From Azadirachta indica (Eukaryota > Streptophyta > Magnoliopsida > Sapindales > Meliaceae), in assembly GCA_022749755.1 (NCBI GenBank), contig CM040443.1:18645228-18709227 (forward strand): a stretch of DNA of 64,000 bases, written 5' to 3'. The notes beneath the pieces were generated by a model. The model worked only from the letters and a program-made list of their open reading frames with translations. It searched no databases and was not told the DNA's origin. This document shows, piece after piece, positions 11,217 through 21,396 of the stretch. Numbering within the stretch: position 1 is the first letter of the stretch; every line of letters starts with the position of its first letter. A program made the position numbers and the translations under genes.

Positions 11217-11862
11217 CATTCTCCCACTTGGACCACACGATCAAATATTTTGTAATAAGACCCTTTGAACTTTATATGGCCACTTTTGTTAAAAATTATG
11301 CTACCCAAATAAAAGTGATCAACTCAAAAGAAAATTTCAATACTTGAGTCATGGTGGTTATATTCTAGAAAAAGAATACTTCCTTTCATGTAATACAAGT
11401 ATGAAACTTTTTAATTTAATTTTACTAACCTTATGAATATCATAAGCTATTTAGGGTCTAATTTAAATAATTCCAATGAACTACAAACTTTATGTGTACA
11501 AATAACAACTTTATTCTTTATTGTAATTAAAAATTTTATATAGAAATCCAGAAATAAGAAAGCAAAAAATAAACTTAAATAGAATAAATAAGACTCATAT
11601 TATCCACATGATCCTTATACATTTTAGTTGGCAAACCTTTACTCACATGATCTACTAACATGAGATCTATTTTTATATATTCAATAGATATTTCTTGCTT
11701 CTTAATGTGATTTCTAGCAACTAAATATTTTATATTGATATTTTTATTTTGACTTCCACTTTTGTTATTTTTGGAGAAGAAAACTGCAACGGAATTGTTA
11801 CAATAAATTATCAATAACCTTTCATTGAATCAAAAAGTTTTAAGATACATATAAAATTTCCA
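11217..11862 (-). mobile_element. Ty1-copia retrotransposon remnant: RNase H end and polypurine tract
   Basis: On the minus strand, 11814-11575 encodes 79 residues that look like the C-terminal RNase H part of a Ty1-copia polyprotein: IYCNNSVAVFFSKNN, then KNINIKYLVAR, then a 'KGLPTK-YKDHV-NM-L' end. In intact families the first motif reads YCDNS; here Asp is replaced by Asn, so an active-site residue is lost. Further along the minus strand, near 11235-11219, CCAAGTGGGAGAATG resembles the polypurine tract that precedes a copia 3' LTR. Integrase and reverse transcriptase are absent. This is a dead fragment. Confidence 0.65.
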
Positions 11863-12126
11863 AAGCATTTGGGAAGTGAAAAGCATTCCTACATTTCAAG
11901 CTAGATTTTTCTAATTAATTGTTACAACTTGTTGTGCCAATAATGGTGATATTAAATATAAGCAACTTTTTTTAATTTATTTCTATCAAATCATCAAAAT
12001 TCTAATCCATTAACGTTTTTATTGCATAATTAATGTATAATTAATATACAAACTAAATTTAATCTTAATTTTTAGAGACATCTAAATTTAATGATTCACA
12101 AAATAATATAATAATATGTATAATAT
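11863..12126 (+). repeat. Direct repeat, right copy
   Basis: Partner of 10295-10555. It shares 'tgtgccaataatggtgatat' exactly, with flanking similarity over about 260 bases. It lies immediately after the copia remnant. Confidence 0.7.
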
Positions 12127-12660
12127 GAAACTCCTGGTTTGTTAGGTGTCTAAAATCAGAAGAAAATAGGGTAAGTAAATAATACAAAAAAAAAATATGC
12201 TATTGTACTGTGATTGACAAGTGCAAGCACATGCACCTGAAGATAAAAGCCTAATAATGGGCCATCAAAGAGAATGTGTTTCAACTTTATAGGTGTTTGC
12301 ACGGCGTTCTCATACATTATATGGCATCTTTGTAAGGATATTTGGACAGCAGTTTCTTCTCTACTGAAGCAATCTCTCTGGAGGTTGACTGTACACAACT
12401 GTAAGTTATCTTCTCACTAAAATTTTTAATAATTCCCTAGTTAAATACAATAAATATTTAGTTAAATATTAATAAATTTGTAATATTAAAAAAAAAAACT
12501 AATAATGATGTGATTGGGAACAGACAAAGTTTTCCCAGTATTTTGAATTACTTTTTCTTTTCTCTTTTAAATTCACTTGCCAATGTTCTTGCCGGCCGAA
12601 AAGATTTATTGCAATATTGGATAACTTTACAAAAATAAATAAATAATAATTTTATAAAAT
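12127..12660. other. AT-rich intergenic DNA, no gene seen
   Basis: The 80-residue minus-strand frame at 12156-12398 has no recognisable domain and no homologous copy in the window. I would not call it a gene. Confidence 0.4.
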
Positions 12661-12683
12661 AGAGACAATGAATGTGGACACAG

Positions 12684-12893
12684 ACACGTCACCTTGACAA
12701 TTATTGCTGACGTCAGGTGAGAACTGCCGTACGGGAAGCCTCATCTTGTTACTATAACTGTCATCCACGTGCTAAAATCTAGTCCCCTCGTTTTGTTCTT
12801 CTGTTTTATTTATGTAATTATTTAAATTTTTTTTAAATTTTTTATTTTTAAAATTAAATTAGACACAAACACATTTTCAATACTAGCACGTGG
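12684..12893 (+). promoter_or_regulatory. bZIP-type promoter region of the 13107 gene
   Basis: Four ACGT-core sites fall within about 210 bases: ACACGTCACC near 12684-12693, the perfect palindrome TGACGTCA at 12708-12715, CCACGTGC at 12765-12772, and CACGTG at 12887-12892. Such a cluster is typical of promoters bound by plant bZIP factors (ABA, stress, or TGA-type). They lie 215-425 bases upstream of the ATG at 13107. Regulation by ABA or stress is inferred. Confidence 0.5.
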
Positions 12894-13106
12894 GTAAGAG
12901 AACCCACTTGCTAGCTTTACCTTGCACAATAAAGGTTTCAACTGGGGCAGCTGTTTTGCTTTGTAGTATGAGTGAGTTGAGCTGAGTTCTTCAAAGCAGC
13001 AAATCCACTTTCTTCTTGCTTTTACCACTCCACCAACTTCTCTTTCTGATCCCTTTCTCCTTATATACACACTCACTCCACTCACCTCTGGTCTGAGGAG
13101 AGGAAA

Positions 13107-13322
13107 ATGAGTGCAGAAGCAAGCAGGCAACGTGGAAGAAACAACGACGACAGATCCGGTGCAGCTTCTGGCGTCGGCAGCGGCGGTGCAGGTGGGCCAA
13201 GTGGGCCGGGAAAGCCCGGCGGCGGGCAGAGCTTCATGAGACAACCACCCAGAAGAGGAGGAGTGATGAGGAAGATTTTGGCTGATATCTCAGGCAACCC
13301 ACCACCACCCGCAGGTTCTTGA
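13107..13322 (+). CDS. Small Gly/Pro/Arg-rich protein, unknown function
   Basis: The protein has 71 residues and begins MSAEASRQRGR. Residues about 18-45 are a Gly/Ser/Pro-rich, disordered stretch. A short conserved-looking end, PPRRGGVMRKILADIS, follows, then a proline run. Codon use is GC-rich in a 30-35% GC neighbourhood, the ATG context (GAAAATGAG) is good, and a C/T-rich leader resembling a plant 5' UTR precedes it, so I regard it as real. The PPRRGGVMRKIL motif resembles PPQRKLVKTMMF in the 8617 protein in spacing (Pro-Pro-x-Arg-x-x-Val), which may mean distant relationship. There is no signal peptide or membrane segment. Confidence 0.6.
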   Translation: MSAEASRQRGRNNDDRSGAASGVGSGGAGGPSGPGKPGGGQSFMRQPPRRGGVMRKILADISGNPPPPAGS

Positions 13323-13457
13323 TGAATGTATGTTGATGATGAGATCAGATGGTGTTTGATTATTTCGAGCAAGATCAATCCTGTTGTATGATATAATAAT
13401 GATTGATTATGGCTGTTGGGTGTGATGTGATCTTATGTATATATTCTCATTTGCTCT

Positions 13458-13580
13458 GTTGGGATTTGAGATGATTGTTAATGAAATCACGCTTCTTGTT
13501 CTTCTTGTTGGAATTTGAGATGATTGTTAATGAAATCACGCTTCTTGTTCTTCTTGTTGGAATTTGAGATGATTGTTAAT
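13458..13580 (+). repeat. 49-bp tandem repeat in the 3' UTR region
   Basis: A unit containing 'atttgagatgattgttaat' and 'cacgcttcttgttcttcttg' occurs two and a half times with a period of 49 bases (13464, 13513, 13562). It starts about 140 bases after the stop of the small Gly/Pro-rich gene, so it probably lies in its 3' UTR or just beyond. Confidence 0.85.
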
Positions 13581-13599
13581 ACATCTATAAATCTTCCTC

Positions 13600-15430
13600 T
13601 TTGATCTTTATCACTTCTAAACCACTCATTTTTCTTTCATTATAAAAAACAAAAGAAAAGGGTGATTAAAATTTTTTAATTAAATACAAATTTAAGTAAT
13701 ACCCTTCATTAAAAGTGAGCAAAAGATCATTTGCAACTTCTGTTTTTCCTTTTTTTATTTTTGTCCGAGATCCATCTTTAGTAAATTGATCTTATCTTTT
13801 TGTCTTCGCAGACTGGATTTGAGTCTTTTCATGAATAGTGAGAACAGATTTTCATATTTTATAAGCAGATCTTTTTAATGTCATACAGCAAGATGTTGAT
13901 GATGTATATTTTTATTTTTTAAAAGGGAAGTAAAAACTTTTGATTCTTTTATGAAATACCCAAGAGAAAATTGATAGGTAATATATATTTAATTATTTAT
14001 AAATTATAATACATCATGGAACGAAATTCATCAAGAAACAGTCAAGTTACTCATTAGAATAATATCATTACATATATAGTTTATGATTTTCTTATGGATT
14101 ATGGGTTCAATAATCTGTTTGTTATAATATGCTAGACATTTTCTACTTGGTCAAATAGGTTTTTCTTGACCACTAAAATAGACTATCATTCTTTAAGTTT
14201 ATTTTTATTGAAATATTTTGGACAAGTGTAAGAAACTTAGTGTAAGAAACACAAAATTTTTATTTCTCTTATTATTCAAACTCGAAATGATATGAGAGTA
14301 AGTCATGCATACCTAAGACTATTTGAACTACACTCATATACATCCTTATATTTCCTTTTATGTATGTAAAAGGAAATATAAGGATGTATATGATTTGAGA
14401 ATTAGGAATCTATCATATAAAAAACTTAGAACTAAGTTGATTAATATTCTTACTATTTAATTGTCACGATGAATTAACATTTTAGCTAAGTCAAGAATCA
14501 TTGAACCTTGAATCATTTTCACTTAGCCATATTTACTATGCCTTTGTTATTATTATTCTTATTTGAAAAAAAAAAAAAAACTACATTTCTGCTTTGCTTA
14601 TGTAACATGCCAAGAATTATTAAGATTTTCTTTTTTAATATTTTTGAAGAATTATCAAGAGAACAAATTTTGTAAAGAAAATAAGTGGAAAAAACATGTT
14701 ATACAAACCCATTGAAGCCCATCAATGAAAGGCCCAATTTCAGAAAGGTCAAGAGGAGAAAAAGCCCAATTTGAGAAGTCCCAAGAGGGAAAAGGCTCAA
14801 TGGCAGGACGAGGTAATTAAGAAAAAGAGAAAGGTTAGTATGATCAAGAAAGAAAAATAAAAAAAAGCAAAGGAAGTGGACCCCACCCCGAGAATACTTG
14901 ATGTTCTTCAACCATGTCTTATTTTAAAGGTCCCTTATTTTCCTGATTGATTAGCGATGTTCAGCTCCTCAATGGGCTGCGTAATGGGCTTAAAATGCTG
15001 AAGTGGGTTTAAAAAATCGGCCTGAATTGTCCAAGTCCAAGCACAAACAATACTAGACCTTTGAATACCAAACAAAATTAGGCCCACATACTTTACGTGC
15101 AATAATATTTAGGTCCCTGTACTTTTGTGCCTTCATATTTATATGTATCAAACAAATTCTTGAATGTTTATGTTTTCATAAATAAAGATATAATTTTTTA
15201 AATTTATATTACATAATTTTCTAAGCCTTACTAAAATGACGATATCAACCTTATAATATTAGTTTTGATCATCGTATTAAATAAACTTAACACCAAAAAT
15301 TATGTAAACTTCTTTTAGTATAAGTATTATGACCTTAATGTTATAACAGCATGTGATGAAAGCATTTGATGTCAAAATATAAGTAAAGTTTTACAATTTC
15401 AGACAAAGACTTTATTTCAACAGGAATTAC
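13600..15430. other. Intergenic DNA, no gene seen
   Basis: AT-rich, with no supported coding region. The minus-strand frame at 14699-14911 is a Leu/Phe-rich translation without a family signature. The notable structure is a perfect 27-bp hairpin, listed separately. Confidence 0.4.
14334..14393. repeat. Perfect 27-bp inverted repeat with 6-base loop
   Basis: Left arm 14334-14360 and right arm 14367-14393 are exact reverse complements, with TGTATG as the loop. Both arms include the block 'catccttatatttcc' or its complement. No target duplication is evident. Nothing coding surrounds it. Confidence 0.9.
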
Positions 15431-15438
15431 CGATTTAG

Positions 15439-15791
15439 TAGGGATGGCAAGACTCATCCTCTATTTTTTCAATTTGGAGACGGGTTGGAGATTTGTGCGA
15501 ATCCCCGAACCCGAGTTTGACCCCCATTTGAATCATGTAGCTGTTAAGAATTGAAGCCTACACTTGATAAAAGATTAATATTTTACTTACCACTACTCCA
15601 CTCATATTTTAATTAACATAATATGTAAATAAAATATATTTAACTAAAATACATATTTAATTTATATTATTAAAAATATTATTTCTAAATTATTATTTTT
15701 AATATACAATAAATTATGTTCCAATTTTATAAGTACGTAAATTCAACTTTTCTATTATTATTATTACTGATCTAAAATAGAAAAAGTGAAA

Positions 15792-15825
<34 letters not shown>

Positions 15826-17163
15826 CCCCCTGCAGTTGGCACACTTGCAGCAACTTTTCAATTATTCATGGATGGATTTTTCAGTAATTAACGTATAATT
15901 AAAAAGTTTAAAACAATTTATTTAATTTTTTAAAATAATAATTATTATTTAACATTAAGTTAATAATTTAAATTATATAGAGATAATTTTAAATATTAAA
16001 TCTGAATTTTTTAAATTAATTTTTTTTTTTTTATATATAATGTAAAATTTTCAAAAATAAAAAATATATTAAAAAAAATCTCAATTATCATCAACACATA
16101 TTTAAAGTATTAAATTTATTAACTTAATTATATATTTAAAGTATTAAATTTATTGACTTAATTATATATTTAAAGCATTTAACAAAAATTATCTCCTATA
16201 ATTATCAATTTTTAATTTATTATTAAAAAATATATTATCAATTTTTAATCTTTTATCAAATATCATAACACAAAACATATATTTTTTTAAATCTTTTTAA
16301 TAATAATTAAATTAATTATTTATTTATATGTCAAATCACCATTTTATATATCATCAAAATAATATAATAAAAATAAATGTTTCATTTTTCTTAAATTAAT
16401 TGTTAAATATAAGATAAATGATAACTATCGTCGATTTGCTTGAAACAATCTATATAAAATATTTTAACTAGTAAAATTTTATTGGAACAAAATATCAAAA
16501 TTTAATTGATACATTTACTATGAAATTTTTATTAACTTATATTAATAGAAAAAATAACTAAATAGTAAATTATTTAATTGAATTAATAAAGTTAGAGATA
16601 TGTTATAATATTATATTAAAACAAATTATTTCATTAACAAATTGATTATTTTGTTTGACATCAATTGATTAATTTTATTTTATTTAAACTTATTGTTCTA
16701 AAATTTAATTATTAAAAATTATTTAATTTTATTAATTTTTATTATTTGAGCAAATTTTTTTATTAAGAAAATGAATTTAAAAAATATAAAATTGATTAAA
16801 TAGAAAATTTGTAAATAATTATGAATTTATGAAGGATTTAATTGATTAAATTAAAAAATTTTAAACTTTTTAAAGGATGTGGTTGTCTAAACTGAGATTT
16901 ATAAAATTTTTATAATTATTTATCAAATAAAATAGACATTTATATAATTAACTAAATTAAATTAAATATTTATAATGGGAGATAGGGTTGAGTCGGGATG
17001 AAGACTCGACTCAGTCGTCGACTTGATTTTGAAGCGAAGCCAAATTTTACTCTCAAACTCTACTCGATCCTCAATTTTTTAGCATTACCCCTGCCTGATT
17101 CTTAACCGGAATGGGTTAAGCTCCCGTGGGCCGTTGGCCTCGTCGAGATTTTTGTCATCCCTA
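15439..17163. mobile_element. Non-autonomous hAT-like DNA transposon, 1725 bp
   Basis: The left end is TAGGGATGGCAAGA and the right end, read on the other strand, is TAGGGATGACAAAA, giving a terminal inverted repeat of about 12 bases with one mismatch. The flanking 8-mers are CGATTTAG and CGAGTTAA (6 of 8 match), which fits a diverged 8-bp hAT target duplication. Subterminal DNA is GC-rich while the interior is extremely AT-rich with no transposase frame. A CA/TA microsatellite (15794-15826) and a 34-bp tandem repeat (16098-16176) lie inside. It could alternatively be two nested elements. Confidence 0.6.
16098..16176. repeat. 34-bp tandem repeat inside the hAT-like element
   Basis: 'tttaaagtattaaatttatt' recurs at 16101 and 16135, and the unit starts a third time at 16169, a period of 34 bases with one or two differences. 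Confidence 0.8.
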
Positions 17164-17450
17164 CGAGTTAATGACTTATTTGTTATAAATAGATAGAATA
17201 TATTCTCTTTCATAAAAATGTAAGAACATATGGAGCCATATGTTATTACTTCATTGTTTATTTACAGTGCGATTTGTGATTGCGATGTCATGTGCGCTAG
17301 AAAGTAAAAAAGCAAAAACACACAATCATTCTCTTCTTTACCTAACCGTTGCCCAACGGATCCATACCCGGCAATCAAATTCAAAAACCTGAAAAAGAGA
17401 TAAAGAACAAAAGCAAAAGCTACTCTTTTTTCAAATTCACCCACCAAGAC

Positions 17451-17458
17451 TATATAAA
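17451..17458 (+). promoter_or_regulatory. TATA box of the MGCC-protein gene
   Basis: TATATAAA lies 96 bases before ATG 17547. It rules out the ATG at 17464, only 13 bases downstream. An in-frame ATG at 17496 would fall about 45 bases from the TATA box, at or close to the transcription start. Confidence 0.55.
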
Positions 17459-17546
17459 AAAAAATGTTGCCCTATTCTCTAGTTAGCCTAACCTATTGTC
17501 GTTTCCATCCTTGTCTCATTTGCTTTCTCTGTTGTCAAAAAACAAA

Positions 17547-18477
17547 ATGGGTTGTTGCATTAGCAAATACAAACCCAATAAAACACATTCCATTGATGAA
17601 TTTGATGATGATGATGATGATATTGTACATGTTCAAGACAAGCTTGTTATCTCACAACAAGCTAACAACAAAACTCCCAATGTTCTTCCACCAAGCAAAA
17701 TTTCCCCATCTCCTCCTTCTCCTCCAAGTTCTACTTCTTCCATTTCTTCCTTCACATGCACTTCTAGCGGCAGCAGTGGTACTGAATCTTCCTCATCAGT
17801 CTCATCCGGAACCGTCTCTTCAGTCTCGAGCTTGAAAGATAGATCTTTCTCCAACGAGTTCTTGTGGTCTTGTGTGAAGGAAAACCCTCATATCATTCGT
17901 ATTAATTCAATCAAGGAAGCTTCTCGTGGATTGAATACCACTAAACTTCAAGCTCAGAAGTTAGATTCTACAGTTAAGTCATTAGTTGAAACAGTAAAGC
18001 ATAGTTCTCGTACTCCTCAGAAAAGAGTCCGATCAAGCTCACCAACACCTTCAGTTCGACAGAAGAGCTTTCGTAAAGATCCTGAGAGACAGAATCCTTC
18101 GTATATTTTACCGAGCAGAGGCTTGAGATCACCATCTCCGAGTAGAAGATTCAGCGGAGATAGCAGTAGGGGATTGCTTTTGACAACTAAAGAAAGTTAT
18201 TCAAAGCGCTTGGTTGGTAATAAGGTAAATCCTGCTGCTAATAATCCTGTTTCTTCTTCCTCAAGAATAGAAAATTTCAGGACAGCAAGTCCAAGCAACT
18301 GTAATTCAGCAGGATTGCGGGTTTGTTTAGAATAGAGAGACTTTTACTCATCGAATTGGTTCTAAAATTGATGAAGTAGCAGTTGCAGAAGCTCTAGCTC
18401 ATCAAAATACTGACCCTATTCCTATGGAAGACATTGACAATCCTCTTATCTCCTTGGATTGCTTTATTTTTCTGTAG
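17547..18477 (+). CDS. MGCC-type acylated Ser/Arg-rich protein, At1g65710-like (two exons)
   Basis: Proposed exons are 17547-18224 and 18331-18477, giving 274 residues. The start MGCCISKYK fits N-myristoylation at Gly2 with palmitoylation of Cys3 and Cys4, so plasma-membrane anchoring is likely. An Asp run (residues about 21-26), a long Ser/Pro-rich stretch, the block FLWSCVKENPHI, and RS motifs (RVRSSSPTPS, RSPSPSRRF) follow. Read straight through, the first frame stops at 18335. A GT-AG intron (AAG|GTAAAT to TTTGTTTAG|AAT, 106 bases) keeps phase and adds a 48-residue end with HRIGSKIDEVAV and DIDNPLISLDCFIFL. That ending is well formed and resembles the conserved C-terminus I recall for plant proteins named 'At1g65710-like'. 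Molecular function is unknown. Met 17496 is less likely as the start because it would bury MGCC. Confidence 0.75.
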
Positions 18478-19614
18478 ATATATAGCAAAATTTGAGTGCA
18501 TGCATAGATATATTTGGGCTTTTTTTTTTCTTATATTCTTTTTGTTATTTTCTACAATACTTTAATATAGCTTTTAAGATCATCGACTGGATGAAATTCT
18601 GTATTGATTTGTTTGCTGATATGGGTTGCAATTTTTAATTTTTTTTTCCTTAATAATAGAGAGGTGGTGTTGGAAAATATTCCTTTTGTGTTATACATTA
18701 CAATATAATGAATGCTTACAGTCTACTTGATTTTTGGGCAATTTTTGAAATTCTATTCATGTTCACATTCTATAAATTTGTATAAGTTTATGTTTGAAAA
18801 TTGGAATTATTAATTGCTAGACGACAAAACTAAGAAAAAAGGACAGAAGAGATGAAAGAATTAAGTAGATGCTAAAATACAGTAATTCTAGTTCTAGATG
18901 CTGAAGTCACGGTAAGTTAGGTTGGGTTCGTCGGGATTCCCCGATTGGGACGTGAATTTGTGTTTCTGTCTTGGACCGGGCCACTTATAATTAAGCCCAA
19001 AATTCTAAAATCATTACTGGATTTGACATTCAATGGAGGCCGTTTAATAAATTAGCAAATTGAATAAAAATGCGAAAATTTTTAATGGGCCAACATGGTC
19101 TAGAAGGGCTGCTATTTACAACCCTGAAAATCCTTCTAAAATTGCCCAAACCCCCACACCCCACTAATTTAGAAAATAACCATTATGCACCTCATTTCTC
19201 ATTAAATCCAGTGTTTTTTTTTGTAGTTTTTATTCACAAACTCTTGTTAAAAAGTGTTTTCTCTTTTGATTTGTCTGACACCAAATGAATATATGCTATG
19301 GTTATTCTTGCTACTTTGTTGAGTATAAGAAAATTTATGCTTACTCTATTTATTGGAAAGAATGACATTTGATAGTAACAAAATCCAAGCTGAGAAACTT
19401 ACTCCCAAGCTCTAATACAAATGCAACCAAGCCTCAAAATTATCCCTAAAAACAATAAAACAAAGCAAAAATGTGTGTTGTTTACGGGAAATGAAGTTGC
19501 TTTCCAAACTAGACAAACTTCTCGTCTCACTTAAATTTGTCCAGTTAGTTGTACAAAATATCAGGTTAGAGAAGATTGCCATAATTTTTTCGATGAGCAA
19601 GTTTCAATGCTTAT
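18478..19614. other. Intergenic DNA, no gene seen
   Basis: Includes the likely 3' UTR of the MGCC gene (to about 18560, several A/T-rich poly(A)-like signals). The open frames at 19070-19288 and 19412-19600 show no family signature. Confidence 0.4.
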
Positions 19615-19828
19615 GTTAATGAAATCAAACAAATCAAGCATTATAATGCCTTGATTTGCAAGATCATTCTAGCAAATCAAACGTTATAATGTCTTGATTT
19701 GCAAGCATATTATTTCCTTTAATTCTGTTAATGAAATCAAGCAAATCAAAACCTTATAACATTTGATTTGCTAGAATGATCTTGCAAATCAAGGCATTTT
19801 AATGATTGATTTGCTTGATTTCATTAAC
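19615..19828. mobile_element. Fold-back MITE-like element with 76-bp arms
   Basis: The arm 19615-19690 is the reverse complement, with few mismatches, of 19753-19828 ('gttaatgaaatcaa' opens the left arm and 'ttgatttcattaac' closes the right). The 62-base loop contains a third partial copy of the arm start at 19728, so the structure is nested. 'gctta' stands one base outside each end and may be a short target duplication. The transcript would fold into a long hairpin, so it is a candidate small-RNA source; that is inference. Confidence 0.7.
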
Positions 19829-21396
19829 AGCTTAGTTAGCAAAGAGGAGTAATGAAGTAGGTTTTAATGGTTTTTCTTTCTAGAATTGAGAGAAAAAGAC
19901 TTAACATAAAAAAAAGAAGAGGGAGAAAGTGTTTGAGGTAAAAGTGGTGAAGATGTATCCATACCTCAACCTTGCAAGAAAGAGTTATTTATATATAAAA
20001 ACAATTATTGGTCATAATTAGTTCAAATCATATATGATGTCCTCATTTCTCTTCTTTGTTTATTTGAGAGATTTTCTTTGATTTTATTCCTTAATACAAT
20101 TTTATTGGACACATGACACTCATTCGATAACTTATTTTACCTTACCTTTTATTATAAATCATGTATCATTTTATAATTAGATTATAACTATTATTTTATC
20201 TCCCCAACACTAGGTATCAAACTGTCAAGGCCAAGTGTCAAACTCCCACGGCTCTTCCTAGTATTCTCTCATGTTTCACTATCTAGTTTAAGCGGTTTCT
20301 AACTAATACAATATTTTGACTCTAATTAATCCTCAAGATATCATTCTAACTAAGGATTGTGTTCAGATAAATTTTTGGTGGAAAAGGTAAGATATAAAGA
20401 CATCATATAATTTATACTAGTTTATTTTTATGTGGAGACCATTTCTTTGTCCCATTTCCAATTATATATATTTATAGGATTAACACCATAGAGAGCTAAA
20501 GGCTCGACAACTTCACCTAGACAAGTTAATCTTTCACCAAGAATGCTTTATCTTTCACCAAGTTAATCTTGGTTGTTCTATATGTGCCAAAGTAAATATC
20601 TATTATGACATCATTAAATAAGTTCTTTTTCATGAGTAAATTTATTGTTCTTTGTGCCCACTCGAGTATTTTGCTTAATTTTACAATAGGCATCATTAAT
20701 TTTAAATTAGATTCTCAAAATTCATAAACTTATGAGATTTTAATTATTTTATTTCTAGATATAGAGGTTTAATCAAAAATAAAAAGTTGGAAGGATCAAA
20801 TATTAAAAAAGTAAACTTAATAAGACAAATTTCTTTTAAATAGTTTTAGATCAAAGAGTCAATTACTAACTATTTAAAGTTGAGAGCGTTAAAATTTTGA
20901 AAAGTAAAGTTAGTAGGCTGAATTTTTAAAATTAATGAGTAAACCATTAGAAGCCGAGGGATCCAAAATATAAATAAATCTATTTTATGAGTCTAAATGA
21001 TAAATTATAAATATATTATATTAATTTCATTTATGTGTCTCTCCGAAGTCTAATTTAATTCCGCTCTAAGTCAAGATATGATAGGTAAGTGTTAAAGAAA
21101 GAAAAATAATAAATTATAAATATTTATGTACGGGTGTAAATTTTTTTTAAGAAAAGTAAATTACAGAGTGGATTTAATTATGTACATTTTTTTATTTTAC
21201 ATATAAATTTAATTTAAAATTGTAAATCTATAAAAAAAGATTTTAAAAATATTTTCAGGATGTTAATCATAATAGAACCACTCTTTGTATTCAGGCTGGA
21301 CTACTTGGATTAGAGTTCGGCTCAATTGTTTCGAAATTTCTTTTACAATTATATTTAATTAATTTTTAGGCTAATTTCTTTTTTTTTACTTTTATT
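19829..21396. other. Intergenic DNA, no gene seen
   Basis: AT-rich. I see no coding frame, RNA gene or clear repeat here. Confidence 0.4.

Noticed and set aside
12822..13378. Three overlapping minus-strand frames with Pro/Ser/Cys-rich products
   Set aside because: They are antisense to the Gly/Pro-rich gene and its promoter. Only the plus-strand frame has a plausible leader and start context.
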